Of a DNA stretch of 64,000 nucleotides, positions 18,603 through 27,286 are shown one piece after another. The notes under the pieces were generated by a model. That model was given only the letters and a program-made list of their open reading frames with translations. It made no database searches and was not told where the DNA came from. The first letter of the stretch is position 1, and every line of letters begins with the position of its first letter. This stretch comes from Novipirellula herctigrandis. GTDB taxonomy: Bacteria; Planctomycetota; Planctomycetia; Pirellulales; Pirellulaceae. The stretch lies in the NCBI GenBank assembly GCA_007859835.1, contig SJPJ01000001.1, forward strand, positions 3,460,794 to 3,524,793, given 5' to 3'. A program made the position numbers and the translations under genes.

Positions 18603-19712
18603 ATGGCGAATTTCTTCAAACGTGTTGTCATACTCCTGCTCCTGGCGGGCTGCACGGCTGGCGGTTACTACGCCTGGGATCGTTGGGGGCGAGTCGAACC
18701 GCTGCCTGAAGGGCTGGTACAAGCCAATGGGCGGATCGAAGGCGATCACGTCACGGTCGCCAGCAAGTTTGCCGGCAAGATCAATGAGATGCTGGTTCGT
18801 GAAGGCGAAAGCGTCAAAGCGGGACAAGTCCTGGCGCGATTGGAAAGTGAGCAAGTCAAGGCAAAGCTGCGACAGGCTGAGCAGGCAATCGAAGCGGCTC
18901 GCGCTCAGCACCGTGCTGGCCAATCGGGCCTTGAGTTGCTCGAGCAGGAAGTGCCACTGATGATCGACACAGCACAGGCGTCTTTGGAGCACGCGAAGGC
19001 GGTGGTCGCGAAAGCGCGAGCGGCCGAGCAACAGTCTGCCCGTGACGCGTCCCGTTTTGCAAACCTCGCATCGCACGGAACGATCGACAAACGCAAGGGC
19101 GAGGAAGCTCAGCTCGCTTGGACGGTCGCAAAGAACGATGTTCGCGTAGCCGAGACAGCGCTCACGCGAGCGGAAAAACAACTCGCGGAAGCCAATCTAG
19201 GTAGTCGCCGCATTTTTGCGAAAACACAGGCGTTGGAAGCGTTGGCCGCGCAAGTCGCTGGTGCCGAAGCGGTGCGTGATGAAGCCCAAAGCGTCCTTGA
19301 CGACTTGACCATCAAGGCTCCCGCGGATGGCGTGATCACGACGCGAGTCGTTGACGCAGGGGAAATCGTTGCTGCGGGGTCGCCGCTGTTCGACTTGGTG
19401 AATCTTGATCGGTTGTACTTGAAGGTCTACGTGCCAGAAATCGAAATCGGCCACGTTCGGCTTGACCTGCCCGCCCGCGTTCACACGGATGCGTATCCAG
19501 AAAAGCCGTTTCCGGCAACAGTTCGCTATGTTTCCTCGCGTGCGGAGTTCACGCCAAAGGAAGTGCAAACGACGGATGAACGGGTGAAGCTCGTCTACGC
19601 AGTCAAGTTGTACCTGGATGAGAATCCAGACCATCAACTGACGCCCGGTTTACCGGCTGATGCAGTGATGCGTTGGAAGGAGGAAACACCGTGGATGAAG
19701 CCGCAATGGTAA
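18603..19712 (+). CDS. HlyD-family periplasmic adaptor (YbhG-like)
   Basis: 369 residues. An N-terminal membrane anchor (VVILLLLAGCTAGGYYAW) leads to the biotinyl-lipoyl half IEGDHVTVASKFAGKINEML, a long Ala/Glu/Arg-rich hairpin coiled coil (~75-225), the second lipoyl half IKAPADGVITTRVVDAGEIV, and a beta-barrel domain. This is the adaptor that joins an inner-membrane ABC pump to TolC. The next gene, the fused ATPase, starts inside its 3' end. Order and content match the ybhG-ybhF-ybhS-ybhR operon of enterobacteria. Substrate unknown; drug or cation export is typical for the family. Confidence 0.9.
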   Translation: MANFFKRVVILLLLAGCTAGGYYAWDRWGRVEPLPEGLVQANGRIEGDHVTVASKFAGKINEMLVREGESVKAGQVLARLESEQVKAKLRQAEQAIEAARAQHRAGQSGLELLEQEVPLMIDTAQASLEHAKAVVAKARAAEQQSARDASRFANLASHGTIDKRKGEEAQLAWTVAKNDVRVAETALTRAEKQLAEANLGSRRIFAKTQALEALAAQVAGAEAVRDEAQSVLDDLTIKAPADGVITTRVVDAGEIVAAGSPLFDLVNLDRLYLKVYVPEIEIGHVRLDLPARVHTDAYPEKPFPATVRYVSSRAEFTPKEVQTTDERVKLVYAVKLYLDENPDHQLTPGLPADAVMRWKEETPWMKPQW

Positions 19713-21730
19713 ATGCCAGCCAGGGTTTGGGGGTTACCACAGTTGAATCTCAAGAGTTTACGAATGCGACACTGGAATCAGCAGATTCAAAACCGGTCGC
19801 CCAAGTATCCAAGTTTCGGAAGACATACGGTCGCACTGTCGCGGTGGATGGCATCGACCTGGAAATCCAGCGTGGCGAAATTTATGGACTAATAGGACCT
19901 GACGGTGCCGGTAAAAGCAGCCTGATGAAAGCGGTCGCGGGCGTACTGACGTATGACAGTGGCACGCTGGATGTGTTTGGCGTTCGTGTCGATTCCGAGC
20001 AATCGTCCGAGGCGATCAAAGATCGTATCGGACTGATGCCGCAGGGACTCGGCCTAAATCTATACGCCGATTTATCGATTGAAGAAAACGTCGATTTCTT
20101 CGGCCAAATTCGACTCATCCCCAAGGGAGTACTTCAGGAGCGAAAAGACCGTTTGCTCGGAATGACTCGACTGGACAAGTTTCGTGACCGGCCGATGAAG
20201 AATCTGTCAGGAGGCATGAAGCAAAAACTAGGCTTGGTCTGCTGTCTCGTCCACCATCCACAACTCGTCATTCTCGATGAGCCGACAACTGGTGTAGACC
20301 CGGTTTCGCGACGAGACTTTTGGAGCATTCTTGCGCAACTGCTGCGAGAAGAACAAATCACAGCGCTAGTCTCAACCGCTTACATGGACGAAGCGACGCG
20401 ATTTCATCACGCGGCGTTGCTGTTTGACGGAAAGGTGCTTGCTCGCGGTGAACCCGACGAAATCGCAGCGCTCGTGCCAGGCCGAATCGTGCAAGCGAAA
20501 GCAGAACCGCAGGCGAAAGCGTTCGCATTGGTAAAAGAAACGTTTCCGCAATCCGAGGCCGTTGGACCCTGGCTACGGGTCTTCGTCGATGACGCCGACG
20601 ATGAACAAGCAACAACGGCCGTCACATCAAGTATGGAGGAGTTTCGACCGCAGGAAATTCACGTTGCGGAACCTGATTTGGAAGATGTCTTCATCGCGCT
20701 GCTGCGACGGCGTGGCCTGACCGACGACGATCATTCTGCCTCTTTAGTCGGCAATGCGGACTCAGTCAGCGATGGCGATGGTCTCGCTATCGAGGCTAAC
20801 AACTTGGTGCGTGCATTCGGAAGCTTCAAGGCTGTCGACGGTGTCAGCTTTGAGGTGAAGCCGGGCGAGATATTCGGACTTCTTGGTGCAAACGGGGCGG
20901 GCAAAACCACGGTCATCAAAATGCTGACAGGACTGTTGCCACCTACTGCTGGAACTGGCCGCGTCGCGGGTGCCGATATGCGTCGCGCTGGCCAAGCGAT
21001 CAAAGAACGAATTGGTTACATGTCTCAAGCGTTTTCATTGTATCAAGACCTTACGGTGGTTGAAAACATTCGTCTGTACGCAGGCATCTATGGGCTATCG
21101 CGGCGGATGACGCGTGACCGGACCGACTGGATCATTGACATGGCTGGTCTTGCCGGTAGAGGAAGTGATCTGTCGGGAAGTTTGCCGATGGGGCTGCGAC
21201 AACGGTTGGCGATCGGATGTGCTCTTGTTCACAGCCCGCAGGTGCTGTTTTTGGATGAACCAACATCAGGGGTCGACCCGATCGGACGACGACGATTGTG
21301 GGACATCATTTTCGATCTATCTCGCAACTCAGGCGTCGCGGTTATGGTCACCACTCACTACATGAGCGAATCCGAACACTGCGATCACATCGCGATGATG
21401 TACGCCGGCCGTGTTTTTGCCGACGCATCGCCGAGCGAGCTCAAAACAAGCCTTCGTGAAGAATCTGGACAACTGCTTGAAGTGACAACCGATAAACCGC
21501 TTGCCGCATTGGACGTCTTGCAATCGGGTGGATTCGACGGCGTTTCCCTCTTTGGCAAACGCATCCACTTGCTCGCCCCCGATCCGAGCAAAGCGGAACA
21601 ACAAGTCCGAGCGGCTCTCGGCAAGAAAGACGTTGGAGTTCTCTCCGTGAGCGAACAGCCTTTGACGATGGAAGACGTGTTCGTCAACCGCGTATTGGCT
21701 CTTGAAAAAGCAGACGAGGGCAAACAATGA
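19691..21730 (+). CDS. fused double ABC-transporter ATPase (YbhF-like)
   Basis: A ~679-residue protein with two nucleotide-binding domains in tandem. Domain 1 has Walker A GPDGAGKSS, signature LSGGMKQKL and Walker B LVILDEPTTGVD. Domain 2 has GANGAGKTT and VLFLDEPTSGVD, but its signature reads LPMGLRQRL, so the usual SGG is lost. A GGAAGGAGG site 7 nt before the GTG at 19691 makes this the best start, overlapping the adaptor gene by 22 bp; a TTG at 19673 lies too close to it. One ATPase site is therefore probably weak. It powers the two membrane subunits encoded next. Confidence 0.92.
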   Translation: MDEAAMVNASQGLGVTTVESQEFTNATLESADSKPVAQVSKFRKTYGRTVAVDGIDLEIQRGEIYGLIGPDGAGKSSLMKAVAGVLTYDSGTLDVFGVRVDSEQSSEAIKDRIGLMPQGLGLNLYADLSIEENVDFFGQIRLIPKGVLQERKDRLLGMTRLDKFRDRPMKNLSGGMKQKLGLVCCLVHHPQLVILDEPTTGVDPVSRRDFWSILAQLLREEQITALVSTAYMDEATRFHHAALLFDGKVLARGEPDEIAALVPGRIVQAKAEPQAKAFALVKETFPQSEAVGPWLRVFVDDADDEQATTAVTSSMEEFRPQEIHVAEPDLEDVFIALLRRRGLTDDDHSASLVGNADSVSDGDGLAIEANNLVRAFGSFKAVDGVSFEVKPGEIFGLLGANGAGKTTVIKMLTGLLPPTAGTGRVAGADMRRAGQAIKERIGYMSQAFSLYQDLTVVENIRLYAGIYGLSRRMTRDRTDWIIDMAGLAGRGSDLSGSLPMGLRQRLAIGCALVHSPQVLFLDEPTSGVDPIGRRRLWDIIFDLSRNSGVAVMVTTHYMSESEHCDHIAMMYAGRVFADASPSELKTSLREESGQLLEVTTDKPLAALDVLQSGGFDGVSLFGKRIHLLAPDPSKAEQQVRAALGKKDVGVLSVSEQPLTMEDVFVNRVLALEKADEGKQ

Positions 21731-22881
21731 ACGTCCACCGTGTAGCAGCCACGGCATCAAAAGAGTGGCGAGAAATCGTGCGTGACCGCTTGTTCCTAGC
21801 GTTGACGTTTCTGGTGCCAACCTCGTTGATGCTGGTCGTTGGATACGGGTTGTCACTGGACGTGGAAGACATCCCACTAGCGATTGTCGATCGCGACGGC
21901 ACCAATCTCAGTCGCGAGTACGCGCACCGGTTTATTGACTCTCGCTACTTCGATTTCAAAGGCTACGCACTGGACCGCCATGCACTGCCACTGCTGTTGG
22001 CTGACAACAAAGTCCGCGCTGCGATCATCATTCCGGAAAACTTCCAAAAGGAACTCATGGCTGGCCGCCCGATCGTCGTGCAGACGCTGATCGACGGTAC
22101 GCTTCCGTCCCGTGCGCAGACGACGAAGGGCTACGTCCTGGCGATGAACACCGCTTTTACCAGCGAGATGCTGGCGATGTTCATTTCAAAAAAGCGAGGC
22201 ATCCCGCTTGGACAAGCTGCGAGATCACTCCGTCCGGTCAAGTTCGAGGCAAGGTACCTCTACAACCAAAGCATGAGAAGCGACTGGGCGCTCGCGCCGC
22301 GGTTAATCATGGTCATCCTGATGATGACGCCGCCGTTCTACACGGCACTTGGGATTGTTCGCGAGAAAGAGCGAGGCTCGATCTACAACATCTATTCGTC
22401 GACCGTCAGCCGGTTCGAGTTCCTGGTCGGGAAGTTGATCCCCTACGTCGGGATTTCGTCGGCGAACGCTGTCATACTTTGGCTAATCGCGACACAGTTG
22501 TTTGGGGCACCGTTCAAAGGCAGCCTGCTGTTTTTCATACCTGCGACGCTGCTGTACATCATTTGCACGACTGGTCTAGGGCTGGTTGTCTCTGTCATGG
22601 TCAGAACACAAGTGGCCGCAATGGTCGTGACGTTCATTGTCACCGTCATTCCTTCGATGCTGTATTCGGGCGTGATCGTGCCGATTTCATCGCTTAGTGA
22701 AACGGCACAGGTCACGGCCCACGCGCTTCCAGCGATGTATTACACGAACATCATCGTTGGAGCGTTCATGAAAGGTGTCGGATTGCGAGAACTTTGGCCT
22801 GATGTGCTTGTTCTCGCGATCTATGCGACCGTTCTCTTAACGCTTGGGTATCGAATGTTCCACAAGAGGCCCAGCACATGA
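21727..22881 (+). CDS. ABC-2 type permease (YbhS-like)
   Basis: 384 residues, starting with an ATGA overlap to the ATPase gene. One N-terminal transmembrane helix (LFLALTFLVPTSLMLVVGYG) is followed by a large periplasmic part (~45-190) and five C-terminal helices, the usual ABC2_membrane_3 arrangement. The conserved GIVREKERGSIYNIYSS segment before the helix bundle contacts the ATPase. It forms the transport path together with the next gene product. Confidence 0.9.
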   Translation: MNVHRVAATASKEWREIVRDRLFLALTFLVPTSLMLVVGYGLSLDVEDIPLAIVDRDGTNLSREYAHRFIDSRYFDFKGYALDRHALPLLLADNKVRAAIIIPENFQKELMAGRPIVVQTLIDGTLPSRAQTTKGYVLAMNTAFTSEMLAMFISKKRGIPLGQAARSLRPVKFEARYLYNQSMRSDWALAPRLIMVILMMTPPFYTALGIVREKERGSIYNIYSSTVSRFEFLVGKLIPYVGISSANAVILWLIATQLFGAPFKGSLLFFIPATLLYIICTTGLGLVVSVMVRTQVAAMVVTFIVTVIPSMLYSGVIVPISSLSETAQVTAHALPAMYYTNIIVGAFMKGVGLRELWPDVLVLAIYATVLLTLGYRMFHKRPST

Positions 22882-24050
22882 GCGATATGCCGTCCAACAG
22901 CTGTATTCGTGCAATGGTCGTTTGGTGGAACCGAATGCGAGTGATGACGATCAAGGAATACTTGCAACTCTATCGCGATCGCATTTTGATCGTGTTCATG
23001 GTTTATGCATTTACCTTGGAAGTGTTTCTGGCGGGCTCGGGCGTGAGCATGCAGTTGCACAACGCGGCATTGAGGGTTCATGATTCCGACCACAGTTTCG
23101 CATCACGAGAGCTCATTCACCGCTTTCGCCCGCCACATTTCAGGATTGATGGTGAAGTTCTCAATCACGGAGAGAGCATTGACCTGCTGGATCGTGGCGA
23201 AGCAATGGTCGTACTCGATATTCCCCCCCAGTTTCAGGAATCCCTGCTTAACGGCGATACGACAAGCGTGCAGATGCAGATCGACACATCGAATCCCGTG
23301 CTTGGCTTCCTGGCGACCAGTTACGGCAGTCAAATCGTTGGCCAATATGGACTCGAAGCGGCGATGAAACGCGAAGGGATGAGCTTGAATGAACTCGCGA
23401 CTCCAATCATCAACGAAGAACACCGGGTCTGGTACAACGCCAATCAGAACGACGCTTGGTTCATGTCGGTCGTCGAAATGCTGAATGTCATCACGATGTT
23501 TGCCATTCTACTACCGGCATCAGCAATGGCCCGCGAAAAAGAACGCGGCACGGTCGAGCAGTTAATGGTTTCGCCGCTAACGACATTCCAGATGATGTTC
23601 CCAAAAGTGCTTGCGATGACAACCGTGATCTTGGTTGGCACGCTGATAACGATTCATTTGATTCTGCAGCCGTTTTTCGGGGTGCCGTTTCGCGGCAGCT
23701 TGACCTTGTTCATGGCGGTGACAGCGCTATACGTATTCACGACTGCTGGTATCGGGATGTTATTGGCGACGATTGCCAGAAACCTGGCACAGGTCGGAAT
23801 GCTCACTGCATTGATATTTATTCCGATGGTTTTTCTGTCAGGGGTTTGGACGCCACCGGAAAACATGCCATCGGTTCTTCGAGCTGTCAGTGCGATCGCG
23901 CCGTTGCACCATTACATCGACGCCAGTCTCGGCATCATGCTCAAGGGCGCGGGAATCGACATTCTGTGGGATTCGATTCTCGCAATTGCATTGTTCGCAG
24001 TGGCGATCTACGGCCTCAGTATGGGCTACTTTCGCCGTCAACTTGGATAG
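22878..24050 (+). CDS. ABC-2 type permease (YbhR-like)
   Basis: 390 residues, again overlapping the previous stop by ATGA. Same design as its neighbour: helix ~33-52, a periplasmic domain (~55-185), then five helices with MAREKERGTVEQLMVSPL as the coupling segment and a PPENMPSVLRAVSAIAPLHH stretch typical of YhhJ/YbhR proteins. The pair makes a heterodimeric membrane channel for the fused ATPase. The start could be at 22878 or at an internal Met; the overlap favours the first. Confidence 0.9.
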   Translation: MSDMPSNSCIRAMVVWWNRMRVMTIKEYLQLYRDRILIVFMVYAFTLEVFLAGSGVSMQLHNAALRVHDSDHSFASRELIHRFRPPHFRIDGEVLNHGESIDLLDRGEAMVVLDIPPQFQESLLNGDTTSVQMQIDTSNPVLGFLATSYGSQIVGQYGLEAAMKREGMSLNELATPIINEEHRVWYNANQNDAWFMSVVEMLNVITMFAILLPASAMAREKERGTVEQLMVSPLTTFQMMFPKVLAMTTVILVGTLITIHLILQPFFGVPFRGSLTLFMAVTALYVFTTAGIGMLLATIARNLAQVGMLTALIFIPMVFLSGVWTPPENMPSVLRAVSAIAPLHHYIDASLGIMLKGAGIDILWDSILAIALFAVAIYGLSMGYFRRQLG

Positions 24051-24083
24051 CGTCATGGCGCGAGCTTCCCCTAGGGAGGAGAC

Positions 24084-24821
24084 GTGTCTCAACGAAGATC
24101 GGTCAATATGGAAAATGAGCTAATCAAGTTTGTCGCCGCGATCTTTGTGATTACAAACCCGCTTGGTGCGATTCCGCTGTTCCTGTCTCTAACGAAAGAC
24201 CATTCGACACGAGAGCGGCGACGAGCAGCACGGCTTGCTTCGATCACGGTCGCTGTCGTCTTGTCTGCGAACATCGTGTTCGGCGAACTCATCCTAAGAT
24301 TCTTTGGGATCAGCATCCCCGCGTTTCAGGTAGGTGGAGGAATCCTCATCCTGCTGCTTGCTATCTCGATGCTTCAGGCTCGCCAAAGTTCCATGCAGCA
24401 TACTCCTGAGGAAGCAGAGGAAGCAGCTGACAAGGACTCCATCGGAGTCGTACCGATGGGAATTCCTTTGCTTGCCGGTCCCGGTGCTATCAGCACGGCA
24501 ATCATTTTCGCACATCGAAACGATGGCTGGTTCGATCATCTTTCTATGATCGGCGTCTGCCTAGTACTAGCACTGTGCGTCTGGTCAGCACTTCGTTTGG
24601 CTGAAAGAATTGGGCAACGACTCGGTCGGACCGGGATCAACATAGGAACAAGGCTTATGGGACTGATCCTCGCCGCCGTCGCCGTTCAGTTCATTTTCGA
24701 CGGAGCCCGAACACTTTGGAACACTCCGTCTTCAACTTCGCCGACAAGCGAAATAGGGGAACAAGTCCCCGGAAACCCGATTGCCCTCCCTGTACCGAAT
24801 ATTGTCACAGACGCTCCATGA
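24084..24821 (+). CDS. marC: MarC family integral membrane protein
   Basis: 245 residues with the MarC/UPF0056 pattern: FVAAIFVITNPLGAIPLFLSLT at the start, GGGILILLLAISML, the conserved VPMGIPLLAGPGAISTAII in the middle, and a last helix MGLILAAVAVQFIFDG. About six transmembrane helices are expected. The family was once thought to give multiple antibiotic resistance, which was not confirmed; function remains unclear. GGGAGGAG precedes a GTG at 24084 closely; an ATG at 24108 is the alternative start. It follows the efflux genes by 33 bp and may be co-transcribed. Confidence 0.88.
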   Translation: MSQRRSVNMENELIKFVAAIFVITNPLGAIPLFLSLTKDHSTRERRRAARLASITVAVVLSANIVFGELILRFFGISIPAFQVGGGILILLLAISMLQARQSSMQHTPEEAEEAADKDSIGVVPMGIPLLAGPGAISTAIIFAHRNDGWFDHLSMIGVCLVLALCVWSALRLAERIGQRLGRTGINIGTRLMGLILAAVAVQFIFDGARTLWNTPSSTSPTSEIGEQVPGNPIALPVPNIVTDAP

Positions 24822-24876
24822 TTCCCGAAACCCTCTGCGAGTTTCGCGACAGACGGACTCGCCAAGGGAACCGAAT

Positions 24877-25077
24877 ATGAATGACGCTAAACAAAAACAC
24901 GGAATCTTTTTGACGACTTCACTTTTGCTCTCGTTCGCCTTGCTGGCCAGTCTCGTGCCGGGAGGACCGATCCAGTTCGGTGATTTTTCCCATTTCAAGC
25001 CGGCCGTTCTGGCATCGTTCAACGTCTTCTTGACGTCGCTCGGAATTGCCAGTGTTGTGGCGGCATTCTTACTTTGA
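24877..25077 (+). CDS. small two-helix membrane protein, unknown
   Basis: 66 residues: MNDAKQKHG, a hydrophobic helix IFLTTSLLLSFALLASLVPG, a short loop, and a second helix LASFNVFLTSLGIASVVAAF. AAGGGAA lies just upstream of the ATG. Not recognised as a named family. It sits 55 bp behind marC on the same strand. Confidence 0.5.
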   Translation: MNDAKQKHGIFLTTSLLLSFALLASLVPGGPIQFGDFSHFKPAVLASFNVFLTSLGIASVVAAFLL

Positions 25078-25398
25078 CGCAACACCTCATGCGTGTTGTG
25101 GGCGTGCGCTGCAATCGGCGGATACGATTTCGGCGTCTACGTACTGGACTTATTTTCCCTTTTTCCGAAGTCTCCCGATGCAATGCCGCCGCTATTGTTG
25201 ACGATCGAAATACTCGGGCGTTTGTGTCGGTTCTGCTCATCGGCTTGGCGGTGCGCAGTGCCTGACCAGCCAAACCGACAGCGGCGGATGAGAGCCCAAT
25301 GCCGATGTCGCGTGGAGCGATCGCAGCGTTCGTTCTGCTGTGCATTGTAGGTGCTGGGGTTGCGGTGTTTGCTACGATCGCGGCGATAGCGGAGTGAC
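25078..25398 (+). other. possible frameshifted small membrane-protein relic
   Basis: About 320 bp without an intact gene. One frame gives GGYDFGVYVLDLFSLFP and PDAMPPLLLTIEILGR, another continues with FVSVLLIGLAVRS and later AAFVLLCIVGAGVAVFATIA ending at 25397. Read together these could be a membrane protein broken by a frameshift. The small frame 25299-25397 alone codes a single hydrophobic helix. Low certainty. Confidence 0.25.
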
Positions 25399-25602
25399 TC
25401 AGAACAAGAACGCCAAGTCGTGTTTGCAATAGATTGCGTCCTTCTCGATCTCGACATCAAGCTCGGTGTATTTCTCGGGGTCTTCTCTCGGAACGATGAG
25501 CCTGTCGCGGTCCCGGGTGGGCATTGAACACGCGGTCATTCGCCGACCGTGTTCCTCGTTCAGACGCAGCCTTGGCAGTCGCCAGAACACGCGCCGCCTC
25601 AT
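25399..25602 (-). CDS. hypothetical protein, possibly truncated
   Basis: 67 residues ending in PREDPEKYTELDVEIEKDAI and CKHDLAFLF. The composition is protein-like and the reading frame stays open upstream of the ATG to about 25680, so this may be the tail of a longer decayed gene. Family not recognised. Confidence 0.3.
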   Translation of the reverse strand: MRRRVFWRLPRLRLNEEHGRRMTACSMPTRDRDRLIVPREDPEKYTELDVEIEKDAIYCKHDLAFLF

Positions 25603-25719
25603 CTGCGGTTTGTCGACACGGAAAATGCCACTAAGTCGGTGACGATCGGGATTCCAAATCAGGTGCGCGTCCCTTCAGATTGTTGCCGTCCAAACTCAAA
25701 TTCCAAACGGGACAATGCA

Positions 25720-27087
25720 CTACGCAATCCCGTGTTTTTCCATCAAGCGGTAGAGCTTCCGACGCTCGACCCCAAGTGCCCGAGCGGCTTTGGACTTGTT
25801 ACCGTTTTCTCGGTGCAGCACTTCCGCGATGTGTTCTCGTTCGAGGGCGATGAGTGAGCCGACTGCCGGAATCGCAGAACCCTGTAGCGTTCCCTCGTTC
25901 TCGCCCACCTGATTCTCGCTGCCCGATGATTGGCACCGCAGGTCAGCGGGAAGATCTTCAAGCGTGATGTGGCCGTCATCCGCCAATACACTCGCGCGCT
26001 GGAGCGTGTTGATGAGCTGACGAACGTTGCCCGGCCAAGAGTAGTTGATGAGGGCGCGTCGAGAGTCATCGTCAAGTTCGCAGTCTTTGTCCAGGAAGTG
26101 GTCGACCAGCAATTCGATGTCGTCCGCTCGTTCTCGCAACGGTGGCAGGTCCAATGCCATCACGTTGATGCGATAGTACAGGTCTTCGCGAAAACGACCT
26201 TCTGTGACTTCCGTTTGCATGTCGCGGTTGGTGGCGGCAACGATACGAACGTCGACGCGCCGTTCTTTGTGCGATCCGATGCGGCGCATTGACCCGTCTT
26301 CTAACACTCGCAGTAGCTTCGGTTGCAGCATGAGCGGCAACTCTCCGATTTCATCGATGAAAAGCGTGCTGTGATCCGCCACTTCAAACAGTCCGGGCTT
26401 CATTGCCGTCGCGCCCGTGAACGAGCCTTTTTCGTGACCGAAAAGCTCACTCTCGACAAGGTTTTCCGGTAGAGCGGCGCAGTTGATCGTGACCAGAGGC
26501 CGATCCGCTCGCAGGCTGCCGGCGTGGATCGCTTGTGCGACGAGTTCTTTTCCTGTTCCGCTCTCACCTTGGATCAAGACGGCTTTGTCTGTTAGGGCGA
26601 CTCGGTCGATCAATCTCCCGAGCCGATTCATTGGCTCCGACGTACCGATCATTTGTATCGTGCGTTTCTTCGTCCGACTGATGACTTCGCGCAGTTGTGT
26701 GTTTTCCTTCTTCAGTCGCCGACGTTCGACCGCCGCAATGCAACGGCGTTCCAAGTCACCCATCGGAAAGGGCTTGGTTTGAAAATCGAACACGCCCAAA
26801 CGCATTGACTCCACCGCGTTGTTGATCGTGCCTTCACCGGTCAGCACGATGACTTCGGTGTCGGGATTCGATTCACGCATCCGCTGGACCAGCTCGATTC
26901 CGCATAGCCCCGGCATGTTCCAGTCGAGGATGACGACGTCGAAGTCATGCATTGAACATTGGCCGATTCCGTCTTGGCCGCTGGTCGTCTGCGAAACCCG
27001 GTGCCCTTTCTTCTCAAACCAGCGAACACAGCCTTCGCTAAAGTCGACGTCGTCATCGACGATAAGAATTTCGATTGGCTCGGTCAT
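25720..27087 (-). CDS. NtrC-type sigma-54-dependent response regulator
   Basis: 455 residues in three parts. Receiver domain (1-120) with DDD near residue 11 and the phospho-acceptor Asp55 in [13 protein letters not shown]+ activator domain (~150-380) with Walker A GESGTGKE (174-181) and the sigma-54 contact loop GSFTGA (221-226). Fis-type DNA-binding helix-turn-helix at the end ([20 protein letters not shown]). When phosphorylated it should remodel sigma-54 RNA polymerase. It is divergent from a histidine kinase gene, and a near-consensus sigma-54 promoter lies in front of that kinase, so it is likely that the regulator controls its own sensor operon. Confidence 0.94.
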   Translation of the reverse strand: MTEPIEILIVDDDVDFSEGCVRWFEKKGHRVSQTTSGQDGIGQCSMHDFDVVILDWNMPGLCGIELVQRMRESNPDTEVIVLTGEGTINNAVESMRLGVFDFQTKPFPMGDLERRCIAAVERRRLKKENTQLREVISRTKKRTIQMIGTSEPMNRLGRLIDRVALTDKAVLIQGESGTGKELVAQAIHAGSLRADRPLVTINCAALPENLVESELFGHEKGSFTGATAMKPGLFEVADHSTLFIDEIGELPLMLQPKLLRVLEDGSMRRIGSHKERRVDVRIVAATNRDMQTEVTEGRFREDLYYRINVMALDLPPLRERADDIELLVDHFLDKDCELDDDSRRALINYSWPGNVRQLINTLQRASVLADDGHITLEDLPADLRCQSSGSENQVGENEGTLQGSAIPAVGSLIALEREHIAEVLHRENGNKSKAARALGVERRKLYRLMEKHGIA

Positions 27088-27223
27088 GTCTACATCGCTT
27101 CCAAGGTTTGGTGCTCACGACTTGCCCATATGTGCGCACTTATTATGCGAATCTGGGCACTCATCGTACACTGACGCGCGGCAAATGGTTGCTTTTGGCC
27201 AGTAAGTACGACAAAATTCTCAC

Positions 27224-27239
27224 GGGCACGGCGGTTGCA
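27224..27239 (+). promoter_or_regulatory. predicted sigma-54 promoter of the histidine-kinase operon
   Basis: GGGCACG-gcgg-TTGCA reads as the -24/-12 consensus (TGGCACG-N4-TTGCA) with a single change in the first base. GG and GC elements are correctly spaced. Transcription would start near 27250, about 37 nt before the kinase ATG. The neighbouring divergent gene encodes a sigma-54 activator. Confidence 0.65.
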
Positions 27240-27286
27240 CGATTAGAAGAAGCAAAGCGAATGCCACTTCATATAACACCAAGCAC

